DNA of 64,000 nt from Lysobacteraceae bacterium SCN 69-320 (GCA_001725155.1 MEFP01000018.1:1-64000); one strand, 5' to 3'; shown: positions 43,986 to 54,625, counted from the first letter of the stretch. Made by a program: numbers and translations. The notes: generated by a model not told the origin, from the sequence alone.

Positions 43986-44196
43986 CGATACGAGGCTGAC
44001 ATCGGCGCACCGGCCGGCGCGGCTCCGCCGCGTCGGTGCCGGTGCCGCTTCATCGTGTCCGGCGCCGGGCCGTCTCATCGTCCGTCGCCGCGCGACCGGC
44101 GTCGCATCGCGACATCCACCGCGATCCGTGCCGATTCGATCCGCGCCTCGGCTGAGGCCGTCGCGGCGAGCCGGCCCGCAGCGCCGCGTACGGGGA

Positions 44197-45282
44197 TCAG
44201 CCGCCCTGCGTCAGCGCCTGCAGCAGATCCGCCTGGTTTTCCTGGGTCAGGCGCTGGATCAGATCGTCGAGATCGCCTTCGACGATTTCGGGCAGGCGGT
44301 ACAAGGTCAGGCCTTCGACGCGGTGGTCGGTGATGCGGCCTTGTGGAAAATTGTAGGTGCGTATGCGCTGGCTGCGGTCGCCGGAGCCAACCTGCAGACG
44401 GCGGGTTTCGGCCTGCTCGGCTGCCTGCTTGCTGCGTTCGGTGTCGAGCAGGCGCGCACGCAGCAGGGCGAATGCGCGCGCGCGGTTCTTGTGCTGGCTG
44501 CGCTCGTCCTGGCATTCGACGACGATGCCGCTGGGCAGGTGGGTCAGGCGTATGGCCGAGTCGGTCTTGTTGACGTGCTGACCGCCCGCGCCGGAGGCGC
44601 GGAACGTGTCGACCTTGACGTCGGCATCCTTGATCTCGATGTCGTCGACCTCGTCGAGCTCGGGCAGGATCGCGACGGTCGCGGCCGAGGTGTGGATGCG
44701 GCCCTGCGCCTCGGTCGCCGGCACGCGCTGCACGCGGTGCGTGCCGGATTCGAACTTGAGCCGCGCGAATGCGCCCTTGCCCTCGACGCGCGCGACGATT
44801 TCCTTGTAGCCGCCGTGCTCGCCGGGATTGGCCGAGATGACCTCGACGTTCCAGCGCTGGCGTTCGGCGTAGCGGCTGTACATGCGGAACAGGTCGCCGG
44901 CGAAGATCGCCGCCTCGTCGCCGCCGGTGCCGGCGCGGACTTCGAGGAACAGGTTGGCGTCGTCGCGCGGGTCCTTGGGAATCAGCAGCAACCGCAGTTC
45001 CTGGTCCAGCTTTTCGCGCGCGGCTTCGAGCTCGGGAATCTCGGCCTCGGCCAGTTCCTTCATCTCGGGATCCTTGAGCAGGCCGCGCGCCGAGGTCAGC
45101 GCGGTTTCGTTCGCGTCGTAGGCCTTCAGCGCCACAGCGACGGGTTCCAGCTGGGCGTATTCGCGGTTCAGCGCGCGGAAACGATTGGTGTCGGCGGCCG
45201 CGTCGGGCTGGGCGATCAGCGCGCCGACCTCCTCGAAGCGTTCGGCCAGCTGCTCCAGCTTGCGGCGGATGGTCGGGGTCAT
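44197..45282 (-). CDS. prfA: Peptide chain release factor 1 (RF1)
   Basis: RF1 recognises UAA and UAG and triggers release of the finished peptide. The 361-residue product contains the GGQ motif ([20 protein letters not shown], near residue 230), whose Gln is methylated in most bacteria. The stop-codon-reading domain and the C-terminal [16 protein letters not shown], typical of RF1 and RF2, are also present. The gene start overlaps the hemA stop by 4 nt (ATGA), the widespread hemA-prfA arrangement. A prmC gene is not seen downstream; the 210 bp up to the collagen-like gene hold nothing recognised. Confidence 0.97.
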   Translation of the reverse strand: MTPTIRRKLEQLAERFEEVGALIAQPDAAADTNRFRALNREYAQLEPVAVALKAYDANETALTSARGLLKDPEMKELAEAEIPELEAAREKLDQELRLLLIPKDPRDDANLFLEVRAGTGGDEAAIFAGDLFRMYSRYAERQRWNVEVISANPGEHGGYKEIVARVEGKGAFARLKFESGTHRVQRVPATEAQGRIHTSAATVAILPELDEVDDIEIKDADVKVDTFRASGAGGQHVNKTDSAIRLTHLPSGIVVECQDERSQHKNRARAFALLRARLLDTERSKQAAEQAETRRLQVGSGDRSQRIRTYNFPQGRITDHRVEGLTLYRLPEIVEGDLDDLIQRLTQENQADLLQALTQGG

Positions 45283-46553
45283 ACGTCCTTGTCGTCGTTG
45301 GCGGCGGCGCGATCGAACAGCCGCGCCGCGGCCTGGATCAGTTCGCCGTCGCCGCGCAACGCGGCCGCGCGCAGGTTCGCGCTCGGCGCATGCAGCAGCT
45401 TGTTGGTCAGCGTGTTGGCGAGGAAGGCCAGCGCTTCTTCCGGCTTGCGCCCGCGCGCGAGCAGCGCGGTGGCGCGTGCGAGCACTTCGTCGCGCTCGGC
45501 TTCGGCCTGGCGGCGCAGGTCCTGCACCGGATTGCCGCGCTCCAGCGAGCGGCGCCAGCCCATGTAGCGCTCGACCTGCAGGTCGATGATGGCCTCGGCC
45601 TCGCGCGCGGCGGCCTCGCGCGAACGCAGGTTGTCGTCGATGACCTGTTTCAGATCGTCGATCGTGTACAGGTAGGCATCGTCGACCTGACCCACCGACG
45701 CTTCGATGTCGCGCGGCACGGCGATGTCGACGAGGAACATGGGTTTGCGCCGGCGCTGCTTGAGCGCGGCCTCGACCATGGCGCGGGTCAGCACGGGCTC
45801 GCGGCTCGCGGTCGAGGAAATCACGATGTCGGCCTCGGCCAGATGCGCGGGCAGATCGGTCAGCGCGATCGCGTAGCCGCCGCAGCGGTGCGCCAGGTTC
45901 TGCGCGTTGTCCAGCGTGCGGTTCGCGACGATCAGGCGGCGCACCTTGGCGTCGCTGAGGTGGCGCGCGGCGAGTTCTATGGTCTCGCCCGCGCCGATCA
46001 GCAGCACGCAGGCGCCGGCCAGGTCGGCGAAGCGCTGCTCGGCCAGACGCACGGCGGTATAGGCCACCGACACCGGGCTCGCGCCGATGCGCGTGTCGGT
46101 GCGCACGCGCTTGGCCACGGCGAAGGTGTGCTGCAGCATGCGCTCCATGGGCGCCTTCAGGGTCTGCGCCGTGCGCGCGAGCTGGTAGGCGTCCTTGACC
46201 TGGCCGAGGATCTGCGGCTCGCCGAGCACCAGCGAGTCCAGTCCGGTCGCGACACGGAACATGTGCCGGACGGCGGCCTCGTCGTCGTGGCGGTAGAGGA
46301 ACTCGTCGAGCCGGCCCAGGGTCAGCTCGTGATGGCGGTGCAGCCATTCGGCCGGCACGATCTCCGCGCCGGCGGCGACCGAACAGTAGAGCTCGGTGCG
46401 GTTGCAGGTGGACAGGATCAGCGCTTCTTCGACGCCGGCCTGGGCCGCGAGTTCTTCGAGTGCCGGCCGAGCCTGTTCGGGACCGAACGCGACTTTTTCG
46501 CGCAGGTCCAGCGGAGCGGTGATGTGATTGAGACCGAGGGCTAGCAATGCCAT
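45279..46553 (-). CDS. hemA: Glutamyl-tRNA reductase HemA
   Basis: HemA reduces glutamyl-tRNA to glutamate-1-semialdehyde with NADPH, the first committed step of C5-pathway haem and B12 precursor synthesis. The 424-residue product has the catalytic cysteine C50 in [30 protein letters not shown], the NADPH-binding [19 protein letters not shown] and the conserved [12 protein letters not shown]. Its C-terminal dimerisation helix is complete. The start at 46553 ([15 protein letters not shown]) matches the family N-terminus. It is divergent from the TPR lipoprotein gene. Confidence 0.97.
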   Translation of the reverse strand: MALLALGLNHITAPLDLREKVAFGPEQARPALEELAAQAGVEEALILSTCNRTELYCSVAAGAEIVPAEWLHRHHELTLGRLDEFLYRHDDEAAVRHMFRVATGLDSLVLGEPQILGQVKDAYQLARTAQTLKAPMERMLQHTFAVAKRVRTDTRIGASPVSVAYTAVRLAEQRFADLAGACVLLIGAGETIELAARHLSDAKVRRLIVANRTLDNAQNLAHRCGGYAIALTDLPAHLAEADIVISSTASREPVLTRAMVEAALKQRRRKPMFLVDIAVPRDIEASVGQVDDAYLYTIDDLKQVIDDNLRSREAAAREAEAIIDLQVERYMGWRRSLERGNPVQDLRRQAEAERDEVLARATALLARGRKPEEALAFLANTLTNKLLHAPSANLRAAALRGDGELIQAAARLFDRAAANDDKDV

Positions 46554-46698
46554 GGATGACGGGGCCGCGCGGGCAACAATCGGCTAAGCTTGGACGCGAG
46601 TTAAGGTCGCCAGGGGCGCCCGGATCGCGGCAATCTGACCGCCGCGCCGCACGAAATCGCGACTAGTGTGCGGTCGCGCTCCGGCAAGATCAAGCAAG

Positions 46699-46716
46699 CC
46701 CGCCGTTGCCGGCGGG
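46699..46716 (+). other. Short GC hairpin in the leader of the TPR lipoprotein gene
   Basis: CCCGCCG and CGGCGGG form a perfect 7-bp stem with a TTGC loop, ending 21 nt before ATG 46738. It may affect translation or be a chance product of high GC content. Confidence 0.3.
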
Positions 46717-46737
46717 TATCGACGATGGTGGAAGTGA

Positions 46738-48462
46738 ATGAAATTTCGCGCTGACCGCGGCGGGACCGCAACCGGGTTCGTACTGGCCGCTGCGTTGCTG
46801 CTGGGGGGCTGCACTGCGACGCCGGTGCGTAAAGCTGCGGTGGCTGCGCAGCCGGGGCAGGCCGCCGTGGCGCCGACGCCGCTGGAGAAGGATCTGCTCG
46901 CCCGGATGCTGGTCGGCGAGTTCGCCCTCGGCAAGGCCGACCTGACCGCTTCGGCTCAGAGCTACGCGCACGCCGCGGCATTGAGCAGCGACCCCCAGGT
47001 CGCCGCGCACGCGACCCGCGTCGCGCTGGCGGCCAAGGACTGGAAACTCGCGCGCGAAGCGCTGGCGCGCTGGCGCACGCTCAAGCCCGACGATCCCGGT
47101 CAGACCCAGGTCGAGGCCAGCCTTGCGCTCAGCGACGGCGAGGTCGATCAGGCCTATCAGGCGCTGGCGCGGCTGATCAACCTGCCGGACCAGCAGGGCT
47201 GGCGGTTGCTCGGCCAGGTGCTGCTCAGTGCCGCCGACAAGGCCAGCGCGGCAGCCCTGCTGCGCCGGCTCGCCACGCCGTTGAGCCTGGCCAAGGCGCC
47301 CGAGGAAACCTGGATCGCGATGAGCCAGCTCGCGTTCAAGCTCGAGACCAAGCCGTATTCGCGCGAACTCGCCGATGCGGCACTGAAGAAATTCGCCAGC
47401 GCACCGGCCTACGGCTGGTCGGCTCAGCTTGCGGTCGACGAAGGCGACAAGGCGCGCGCCGGCCGCGACTACCAGCAGGCGATCCAGCGCGCACCGAAGG
47501 ACATACGCCTGCGCGCGGCCTATGCGCTGATGCTGGGCCAGCAGGGCGACAACCGCGCCGCGGCCAAGCTGCTCGCCGACGGTCCGCAGGACGACTACAG
47601 CTACGCGGCGCGCGCCGCCTACGTCGCGCGCGCCAACGACAAGAGCCTGATCCAGTCGCTGTACGACGAGCTCAAGGCGCGGCCTGCCGAGGAACGCGCC
47701 GCACGCGCGCATCTGCTCGGCCAGCTTGCCGAGATGCTGGAGCAGAAGGCGGTTGCGCTGAGCTGGTACGAGCAGGTGTCCACCGACGAGGAGGACTGGT
47801 TCGCGAGCCAGGTGCGCATCGCGGTGCTCGTCGACGATCAGGGCAAGCACGAGCAGGCGCTGACCCTGGCCCGGGAGCTGCAGCAGCGCGTCGGCGACCT
47901 GCCTGCCGCGCTCGGCGACGCATTCCTGCTCGAAGCCGAGCTGCTGGCCAAGCGCGATCAGCACGAGGCGGCCCAGGCGGTCTATACCCGTGCGCTCAAG
48001 CAGATGCCCGACGACACGCGCCTGCTGTATGCGCGGGCGCTGCATGCGGCGGCCAACGGCCTGCCCGACCGCGCCGAGGCCGACCTGCGTCGCGTGCTCG
48101 AACTCAAGCCCGGCGACGTGGACGCGACCAATGCGCTCGGCTACACCCTGGCCGATGCGAACCGCAAGCTCGACGAGGCCCTGGGCCTGATCGAGCGCGC
48201 GCTCAAGGTCAAGCCCGACGATGCCGCCGTGGTCGATTCCTACGGCTGGGTGCTGTACCGCCGCGGCGACCTGGCCGGCGCCGAGAAGGCGCTGCGCCGC
48301 GCATTCGAGAAACAGTCCGACGGCGAGATCGCCTCGCATCTGGGCGAAGTGCTCTGGATGCAGGGCAAGCACGAGGAGGCGCGCGCGATCTTCGAGCAGG
48401 CGCGCAAGAAGGACGCCAAGAACAAAGCCCTCGTCGAAGCCATGCGCAGGCTCGGCGTCTGA
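46738..48462 (+). CDS. TPR-repeat lipoprotein upstream of lolB
   Basis: A 574-residue protein with a lipoprotein signal ending in LLGGC (cysteine about residue 23). The body is a chain of tetratricopeptide repeats from residue 40 to the end. The C-terminal copies are clearest: AQAVYTRALKQMPDDTRLLY, ADLRRVLELKPGDVDATNALGYTLAD, and VDSYGWVLYRRGDLAGAEKALRRAF. This fits an outer-membrane TPR lipoprotein commonly encoded just before lolB-ispE in Xanthomonad and Pseudomonad relatives. Its precise partner is unknown. The stop overlaps the lolB ATG by one base (TGATG), implying coupling. Confidence 0.87.
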   Translation: MKFRADRGGTATGFVLAAALLLGGCTATPVRKAAVAAQPGQAAVAPTPLEKDLLARMLVGEFALGKADLTASAQSYAHAAALSSDPQVAAHATRVALAAKDWKLAREALARWRTLKPDDPGQTQVEASLALSDGEVDQAYQALARLINLPDQQGWRLLGQVLLSAADKASAAALLRRLATPLSLAKAPEETWIAMSQLAFKLETKPYSRELADAALKKFASAPAYGWSAQLAVDEGDKARAGRDYQQAIQRAPKDIRLRAAYALMLGQQGDNRAAAKLLADGPQDDYSYAARAAYVARANDKSLIQSLYDELKARPAEERAARAHLLGQLAEMLEQKAVALSWYEQVSTDEEDWFASQVRIAVLVDDQGKHEQALTLARELQQRVGDLPAALGDAFLLEAELLAKRDQHEAAQAVYTRALKQMPDDTRLLYARALHAAANGLPDRAEADLRRVLELKPGDVDATNALGYTLADANRKLDEALGLIERALKVKPDDAAVVDSYGWVLYRRGDLAGAEKALRRAFEKQSDGEIASHLGEVLWMQGKHEEARAIFEQARKKDAKNKALVEAMRRLGV

Positions 48463-49076
48463 TGGGCAAGCCTTCCGTGATGAGGGCGGCACGCCTGCTG
48501 CCGCTGCTGTGCGCGCTCGTGCTGGCGGCCTGCGCGCCGCTGCGCCTGCGCGAGGGCGATGCGACCCTGGCCGCGCAGCAGGCGCGCGAATCCGCCGTGC
48601 TCGCACAGACGCGCTGGCAGTTCAGCGGCCGTATCGCCGTCAGCAACGGCGATGACGGCGGCAATGCCGACGTCGAATGGCAGCAGAACGGCAGGGATTA
48701 CGACCTGCGCCTGCGCGCGCCGGTCACCGGCAAGAACTGGCGCCTGCACGGCGACGCGCATTCGGCCGTGCTCGAAGGCGTGCGCGAGCAGCCGCTACGC
48801 GGCGCCAATGCGGCCGAGCTGCTGGCGCGCGAGGCGAACTGGCAACTGCCGGTCAACGAGCTCGAATACTGGGTGCGCGGCCTGCGCGCGCCGGGCGGCC
48901 GCGCCGAGCTGACTTTCGACGAGGCGCAGCGGCCGGTCACCTTGCAGCAGTCGGGCTGGACCATCGAGTACCGCGACTATTTCGCCGGCACCGAGCCGGC
49001 CCTGCCGCGCAAGGTGTTCGCGGCCAAGGGCAAGCATCGCGTGCGCCTGTTCATCGAGAGCTGGCAGCCGCAATGA
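48462..49076 (+). CDS. lolB: Outer-membrane lipoprotein receptor LolB
   Basis: LolB takes lipoproteins from the periplasmic carrier LolA and inserts them in the outer membrane; it is itself a lipoprotein. The 204-residue product has the lipobox LAAC (about residue 23). The family sequence follows: WQFSGRIAVSNGDDGGNADVEWQ, DYDLRLRAPVTGKNWRLHG, and NWQLPVNELEYWVRGLRAP with the conserved tryptophans. The start overlaps the TPR gene and the stop overlaps ispE by 4 nt (ATGA). The order lolB-ispE-tRNA-Gln-prs is the usual one. Confidence 0.95.
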   Translation: MGKPSVMRAARLLPLLCALVLAACAPLRLREGDATLAAQQARESAVLAQTRWQFSGRIAVSNGDDGGNADVEWQQNGRDYDLRLRAPVTGKNWRLHGDAHSAVLEGVREQPLRGANAAELLAREANWQLPVNELEYWVRGLRAPGGRAELTFDEAQRPVTLQQSGWTIEYRDYFAGTEPALPRKVFAAKGKHRVRLFIESWQPQ

Positions 49077-49945
49077 CGCAGTGGAGCGCCTGGCCGGCGC
49101 CGGCCAAGCTCAACCTGTTCCTGCAGATCACCGGCCGCCGCGCCGACGGTTATCACCTGCTGCAGACGGTGTTCCAGCTGCTCGACCGCGGCGATACCGT
49201 ACGCCTGCGTCCGCGCGAGGACGGCCACATCACTCGCCTCAGCGAGCTGGCCGGCGTCGCCCCGGAGCAGGATCTCGTCGTGCGCGCGGCGCAGCGGCTC
49301 AAGCCGCATGCGCCGGCCTCGGCCGGGGTCGACATCCGGGTCGACAAGCGCATTCCGCTCGGCGGCGGTCTCGGTGGCGGCAGTTCCGACGCGGCCACGG
49401 TACTGGTCGCGCTGAACCGGCTCTGGGGCTGCGGCCTGACCTCGGCCGAGCTGGCCGAGCTCGGTCTGGGGCTGGGCGCCGACGTGCCGGTCTTCGTCCA
49501 CGGCCGATCGGCCTGGGCCGAAGGCATCGGCGAACAGCTGACTCCGCTGGATCTGCCCGAACGCTGGTTCGTCGTGGTCGACCCGCGCACCACGGTGCCT
49601 ACGGGGCCGTTATTCCAGGCCCCGGAATTGACACGCGATGCCCGCCCCACGACAATTCCGCGCTTCCTTGCTGGGGCCGAGACCTCGAATGCGTTCGAGC
49701 CGGTCGTCAGCGCGCGCTACCCGGCGGTAGCGGCGGCGCTGAACTGGCTGGCGCCTCACGGTCTTCCGCGTCTTTCCGGGTCCGGCGGCTGCGTCTTCAC
49801 CGACGTGGCGACCGAAGCCGAGGCGGAGGCACTGGCGGCGGCCTGTCCGCAGGGATGGTCGGCCTGGGCAGCGCGCGGCGTCAACCGTTCGCCGCTGCTC
49901 GCCGCGCTGGAATGTATTGCTGCTGGGGCGTCGCCAAGCTGGTAA
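49073..49945 (+). CDS. ispE: 4-diphosphocytidyl-2-C-methyl-D-erythritol kinase IspE
   Basis: IspE phosphorylates the 2-hydroxyl of CDP-methylerythritol in the MEP isoprenoid pathway. The 290-residue product is a GHMP kinase with PAPAKLNLFLQITGRRADGYH (catalytic Lys 12), the ATP-binding glycine loop PLGGGLGGGSSDAA (about residues 95-108), and the C-terminal RLSGSGGCVF motif. The start overlaps lolB by ATGA. Its last seven codons and stop lie within the tRNA-Gln gene that begins at 49924, so the two genes share 22 bases. The final residues AAGASPSW are therefore dictated by tRNA sequence. Confidence 0.96.
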   Translation: MTQWSAWPAPAKLNLFLQITGRRADGYHLLQTVFQLLDRGDTVRLRPREDGHITRLSELAGVAPEQDLVVRAAQRLKPHAPASAGVDIRVDKRIPLGGGLGGGSSDAATVLVALNRLWGCGLTSAELAELGLGLGADVPVFVHGRSAWAEGIGEQLTPLDLPERWFVVVDPRTTVPTGPLFQAPELTRDARPTTIPRFLAGAETSNAFEPVVSARYPAVAAALNWLAPHGLPRLSGSGGCVFTDVATEAEAEALAAACPQGWSAWAARGVNRSPLLAALECIAAGASPSW

Positions 49946-49999
49946 GGCACGGGATTTTGATTCCCGCATTCGTAGGTTCGAGTCCTACCGCCCCAGCCA
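49924..49999 (+). tRNA. tRNA-Gln (anticodon TTG)
   Basis: All cloverleaf parts are visible: acceptor stem TGGGGCG (49924-49930) pairing with CGCCCCA (49989-49995), D arm GCC-AAGCTGGTAA-GGC, anticodon stem CGGGA/TCCCG with loop TTTTGAT (anticodon TTG), T arm GTAGG-TTCGAGT-CCTAC, discriminator G and an encoded CCA (49997-49999). It reads CAA, and CAG by wobble. The first 22 bases overlap the 3' end of ispE, so it is probably cut out of a longer ispE-tRNA-prs transcript. Confidence 0.97.
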
Positions 50000-50057
50000 C
50001 TGAATCACCCAAGGCACCGGATTGCGGTCCGGTCACTGGCGGCTGGCGGAGATTCGC

Positions 50058-51014
50058 ATGAATACGCAAGGTTTGATGCTGTTCACCGGCAATGCGCACC
50101 GGCGACTGGCAGAGAACGTGTCGCACCGGCTCGGCGTGCCTCTGGGCAAGGCGCTGTGCGGACGCTTTTCCGACGGCGAAGTCCAGGTCGAGATCGAAGA
50201 GAACGTGCGTCGTCAGGACGTGTTCGTGATCCAGCCGACCTGCGCGCCGACCGCCGACAATTTCATGGAACTGCTGGTGCTGATCGACGCGCTCAAGCGC
50301 GCATCGGCGGCCACGGTGACGGCGGTGATCCCGTACTTCGGCTATGCACGCCAGGATCGCCGGCCGCGCTCGGCACGCGTGCCGATCACGGCCAAGGTGG
50401 CGGCCGACATGATCGGGGCGGTGCGTGCGGACCGCGTGCTGACGGTCGACATCCATGCCGACCAGATCCAGGGCTTCTTCGACATTCCGGTCGACAACGT
50501 CTATGCCTCGCCGGTGCTGCTGGCCGACATCTGGCGCAGCCAGGGCACCGACAACCTGATCGTCGTGAGCCCGGACGTCGGCGGCGTCGTGCGAGCCCGC
50601 GCGATCGCCAAGCGCCTCGACGATGCGGATCTCGCGATCATCGACAAGCGCCGTCCGCGGCCGAACGAGTCGACCGTCATGAACATCATCGGCGACGTGC
50701 GCGACAAGACCTGCGTGCTCGTCGACGACATCGTCGACACCGCCGGCACCCTGTGCGCCGCGGCCAATGCGCTGAAGAAGCAGGGCGCGCGCAAGGTCGT
50801 GGCCTACTGCACCCATCCGGTGCTGTCGGGCTCGGCGCTGAGCAACATCATGAATTCGCAGCTGGATGAACTCGTCGTCACCGACACCATCCCGCTGACG
50901 CCGGAAATCCAGGCCTGCAGCCGCATCCGCCAGCTGACCGTGGCGGAGCTGCTGGCCGAAACGATACGCCGCGTGGCTTTCGGCGAGTCGGTGAGTTCGC
51001 TCTACGTCGACTGA
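50058..51014 (+). CDS. prs: Ribose-phosphate pyrophosphokinase (PRPP synthetase)
   Basis: The enzyme makes 5-phosphoribosyl-1-pyrophosphate from ribose-5-phosphate and ATP, the precursor of nucleotides, histidine and tryptophan. The 318-residue product has the family elements [44 protein letters not shown], and the PRPP-binding loop [15 protein letters not shown] (residues 219-233). ATG 50058 follows GGCGGAG closely and matches the conserved N-terminus; an in-frame ATG 12 codons upstream lies in the spacer after the tRNA and is less likely. Confidence 0.97.
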   Translation: MNTQGLMLFTGNAHRRLAENVSHRLGVPLGKALCGRFSDGEVQVEIEENVRRQDVFVIQPTCAPTADNFMELLVLIDALKRASAATVTAVIPYFGYARQDRRPRSARVPITAKVAADMIGAVRADRVLTVDIHADQIQGFFDIPVDNVYASPVLLADIWRSQGTDNLIVVSPDVGGVVRARAIAKRLDDADLAIIDKRRPRPNESTVMNIIGDVRDKTCVLVDDIVDTAGTLCAAANALKKQGARKVVAYCTHPVLSGSALSNIMNSQLDELVVTDTIPLTPEIQACSRIRQLTVAELLAETIRRVAFGESVSSLYVD

Positions 51015-51100
51015 TCCGTCGGTCGACGCTTTCGCTCTCCTGGTCGCGGGGGAGCACAACGGCCGCTGCGAGGCGGCTTCATCACTGAAGGTAGTTTGTC

Positions 51101-51817
51101 ATGGCAAAGATTCACGAAATCCCGGCCGAGTTGCGCAAGGACGAGGGGAAAGGTGCGAGCCGCCGCCTGCGTCACGCGGACGTCGTTCCGGCCATCCTCT
51201 ACGGCGGCAAGGAACAGCCGCAGAGCATCCAGTTCGTGCACAAGGACGTCTACATGGCTTCCCAGCACGAATGGTTCTACTCCTCGATCATCGACCTGAA
51301 GATCGACGGCAAGAACCAGAAGGCTCTGCTGCGTGACATGCAGCGCCATCCGTACAAGCAGCGCCTGCTGCACCTGGACTTCCAGCGCGTCAGCGAGAAC
51401 GAAGCGCTGAAGATCCGCGTGCCGCTGCACTTCCTGAATCAGGAAAAGTCGCCGGCCGGCAAGACCGCTGGCGTGCTCGTGACCCACGAGCTCAACGAAA
51501 TCCTGGTCTCGTGCCTGCCGAAGGATCTGCCGGAGTACATCGAAGTCGACCTCGGCAACCTCAACATCGGCGACATCGTCCACCTGTCGGATCTGAAGCT
51601 GCCGGCCGGTCTGGAAATTCCTGAACTGAAGCTCGGCAAGGAACACGACGTGGCCGTGGTGCTGGCCAAGGTCGCCAAGGAAGAAGTCGAAGCAGCGCCG
51701 GTGGTTGACGCGGCGGCGGCGGCTCCGGCGGCGCCGGCCAAGGGCGGCAAGGCGCCGGCCAAGGCCGCTCCGGCCAAGGCTCCGGCCGCGGCTCCGGCTC
51801 CGGCCAAGAAGAAGTAA
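51101..51817 (+). CDS. rplY: 50S ribosomal protein L25 (CTC-type) with Ala/Pro/Lys tail
   Basis: L25 binds 5S rRNA in the large subunit. The 238-residue product is the long general-stress (CTC/TL5) form: the L25 domain (IPAELRKDEGKGASRRLRH, VPAILYGGKEQP; about residues 1-95), then the TL5 C-terminal beta domain (VPLHFLNQEKSPAGKTAGV, DLGNLNIGDIVHLSDLKLP; to about 200). The last 38 residues are a low-complexity tail of Ala, Pro and Lys with repeated PAKA units, similar to tails seen in other Lysobacterales. GAAGG lies about 10 nt ahead of the ATG. Confidence 0.96.
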   Translation: MAKIHEIPAELRKDEGKGASRRLRHADVVPAILYGGKEQPQSIQFVHKDVYMASQHEWFYSSIIDLKIDGKNQKALLRDMQRHPYKQRLLHLDFQRVSENEALKIRVPLHFLNQEKSPAGKTAGVLVTHELNEILVSCLPKDLPEYIEVDLGNLNIGDIVHLSDLKLPAGLEIPELKLGKEHDVAVVLAKVAKEEVEAAPVVDAAAAAPAAPAKGGKAPAKAAPAKAPAAAPAPAKKK

Positions 51818-51821
51818 GGTT

Positions 51822-51839
51822 CCGCGTCCCACGACGCGG
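51822..51839 (+). terminator. Perfect 7-bp hairpin between rplY and pth
   Basis: CCGCGTC (51822-51828) and GACGCGG (51833-51839) pair around CCAC, five bases after the rplY stop and 11 bases before the pth ATG. There is no T-run. It may end part of the rplY transcripts or mask the pth start region, which has no obvious ribosome site. Confidence 0.4.
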
Positions 51840-51850
51840 CTCCGCTTCGC

Positions 51851-52441
51851 ATGGCACGTCTGCGCCTGCTCGTCGGCCTCGGCAATCCCGGGGCCGACTA
51901 TCTCAGAACCCGGCACAATGCCGGGTTCTGGTTTATTGACGCCCTCGCGCAGCAGCACGGCGTGCGCTTCGGCGTCGAATCGAAGCTTCATGCGGAAACG
52001 GCCAAGGCGACGATCGCCGGACAGCCGGTACTGCTGCTGAAGCCGACCACCTTCATGAACAAGAGCGGCATCGCCGTGGTTTCGGCGCTGCGCTACTACA
52101 AGATCGCGCCCGATGAGATGCTCGTCGCGCACGACGAACTGGATCTGCCGCCGGGCACGGCGCGGCTCAAGTTCGACGGCGGCCACGGCGGCCAGAACGG
52201 TCTACGCGACATCATCGCCCACCTCGGCGACGGCAAGTTCCATCGCCTGCGCGTCGGTATCGGTCATCCGGGCCACAAGGACAAGGTCACCGGCTGGGTG
52301 CTCGGCCGCGCCGGTGCCAAGGACGAAGACGCGATCATGGCCTCGATAGGCGCCGCCTTCGACGTGCTGCCGCTGGCGCTGTCGGGCGACTTCAACGAGG
52401 CGATGAAGCGCCTGCATACGGCGGCGCCGGCAGCGTCCTGA
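51851..52441 (+). CDS. pth: Peptidyl-tRNA hydrolase
   Basis: Pth frees tRNA from peptidyl-tRNA that drops off the ribosome. The 196-residue product has the active-site Asn12 in GLGNPG, catalytic His22 in [10 protein letters not shown] and Asp95 in [10 protein letters not shown], followed by [14 protein letters not shown]. The order rplY-pth-ychF is conserved in Gammaproteobacteria. Two hairpins sit at its 5' end: one just upstream and one of 12 perfect base pairs inside codons 18-27. The start has no strong Shine-Dalgarno site. Confidence 0.97.
   Translation: MARLRLLVGLGNPGADYLRTRHNAGFWFIDALAQQHGVRFGVESKLHAETAKATIAGQPVLLLKPTTFMNKSGIAVVSALRYYKIAPDEMLVAHDELDLPPGTARLKFDGGHGGQNGLRDIIAHLGDGKFHRLRVGIGHPGHKDKVTGWVLGRAGAKDEDAIMASIGAAFDVLPLALSGDFNEAMKRLHTAAPAAS
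51904..51930 (+). terminator. Perfect 12-bp hairpin in the early pth coding sequence, attenuator-like
   Basis: CAGAACCCGGCA (51904-51915) and TGCCGGGTTCTG (51919-51930) pair without mismatch around a CAA loop and are followed by GTTTATT. This is close to an intrinsic terminator, though the T-run is short and broken. It encodes the conserved RTRHNAGFW segment. It could serve as the rplY terminator or as a translation-dependent attenuator of pth. Confidence 0.5.
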
Positions 52442-52485
52442 ACGCCGCCGCTGCTTTCTCTTTTCCACTTTCAGCTGGATCTAGC

Positions 52486-53577
<1,092 letters not shown>

Positions 53578-53598
53578 GCCGTTCCGACGCAGTGGCAT

Positions 53599-53624
53599 GC
53601 ACGGACCGCCGAGCCGGTCCGTGC
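53599..53624. terminator. Perfect 9-bp hairpin between convergent ychF and AraC-family genes
   Basis: GCACGGACC (53599-53607) pairs with GGTCCGTGC (53616-53624) around an 8-nt loop, 22 bp after the ychF stop. It is a plausible terminator of the whole plus-strand run from the TPR gene to ychF, but no T-run follows. Confidence 0.5.
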
Positions 53625-53701
53625 GGTGCCGGGCACGCCGCGTTCGCGCGCTCGCCGTGGATGCCTTGCAGAGTCGCCGGCGTCGACCTGCGTTCCCGGC
53701 C

Positions 53702-54532
53702 TCAGTCGTGCGACCTTGCGTCCTCCGGTGCGGCGCGCGATTGCGCTTTCGCATAGTCGGCCGGCGTACGTCCGATCAGTTTCTTGAAATCGCGGATCAG
53801 ATGCGCCTGGTCGGCATAGCCCAGGTCGGACGCCAGTGCGGCCCAGTCGCAGACCGCCGCATCGTCGATGCGTGCCAGCGCCTCGTGCAGCCGGTAGCGC
53901 TGGATCACCCATTTCGGATGCACGCCGACGTAGTCGCGGAACTGGCGCTGCAAGGTGCGCAGTCCCAGGCCGGACTCGCGCACGAGCTGCTCGATGCGTG
54001 TGATGCCGCGGTCGTCGGCGATGCGTCGGGCGATGGCGGTCATCGAGGCGGCGGCCGCATCGGCGCGGGCGTTGCGCTCGCGCAGGAAGGCTTCGAGCAC
54101 GGCGATCGTCGCCTCGTGCTGCGGATGCGCGAGCGCACGCAGCGACAGATCTTGCGCGGCAGGGCCGAAGACCTCGCGCAAGGCGACCGTGCGGTCCGCA
54201 TAGGCGGAGACCGGCCCGTCGATGAACGGGCGGAACCCGCCCGGATGGAACTTGATGCCGAACACGCGACCGTTGCCGGCCAGGGTCGTCGTGAAGCGCT
54301 GCGTCGCCGGACCGGCCACCGTCGCCTCGATGCCTTCGAGCACGACATGCACGACCGGATGCGGCAGGGTCTCGCGCCGCAGCGGCGTGGCGAGATTCCA
54401 CTCGACCGTCCAGTAGTGCTCGACGAAGGTTGCCAGATCCGGCGACGGCCAATAGCGCGCATGCACCAGCCCGGCCCGGGTCTCGCCGGAATGCAGCATG
54501 CCGCGCGGCTTGTCGCGTTTCAGACTGACCAT
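53702..54532 (-). CDS. AraC-family transcriptional regulator with DUF6597-type sensor domain
   Basis: A 276-residue regulator. The N-terminal half (YWPSPDLATFVEHYWTVEWNL, HPVVHVVLEG, GNGRVFGIKFHPGGFRPF) is the sensory domain common in this subgroup. The C-terminal 110 residues form the two helix-turn-helix units (QLVRESGLGLRTLQRQFRDYVGVHPKWVIQRYRLHEAL, then ASDLGYADQAHLIRDFKKLIGRTPADYAK). The start is placed at ATG 54532; an ATG at 54574 would add 14 residues. It is divergent from the DUF3224 gene at 54626, the likely target. Confidence 0.87.
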   Translation of the reverse strand: MVSLKRDKPRGMLHSGETRAGLVHARYWPSPDLATFVEHYWTVEWNLATPLRRETLPHPVVHVVLEGIEATVAGPATQRFTTTLAGNGRVFGIKFHPGGFRPFIDGPVSAYADRTVALREVFGPAAQDLSLRALAHPQHEATIAVLEAFLRERNARADAAAASMTAIARRIADDRGITRIEQLVRESGLGLRTLQRQFRDYVGVHPKWVIQRYRLHEALARIDDAAVCDWAALASDLGYADQAHLIRDFKKLIGRTPADYAKAQSRAAPEDARSHD

Positions 54533-54625
54533 GTCGCGTTTCTTCAATTCCTTGCGCGGTCTGCGCGCTAGCATTCCGGGCGAGGCGGCGGCTCTGCCGC
54601 GATACGGACTGCAGGAGCGGACACG

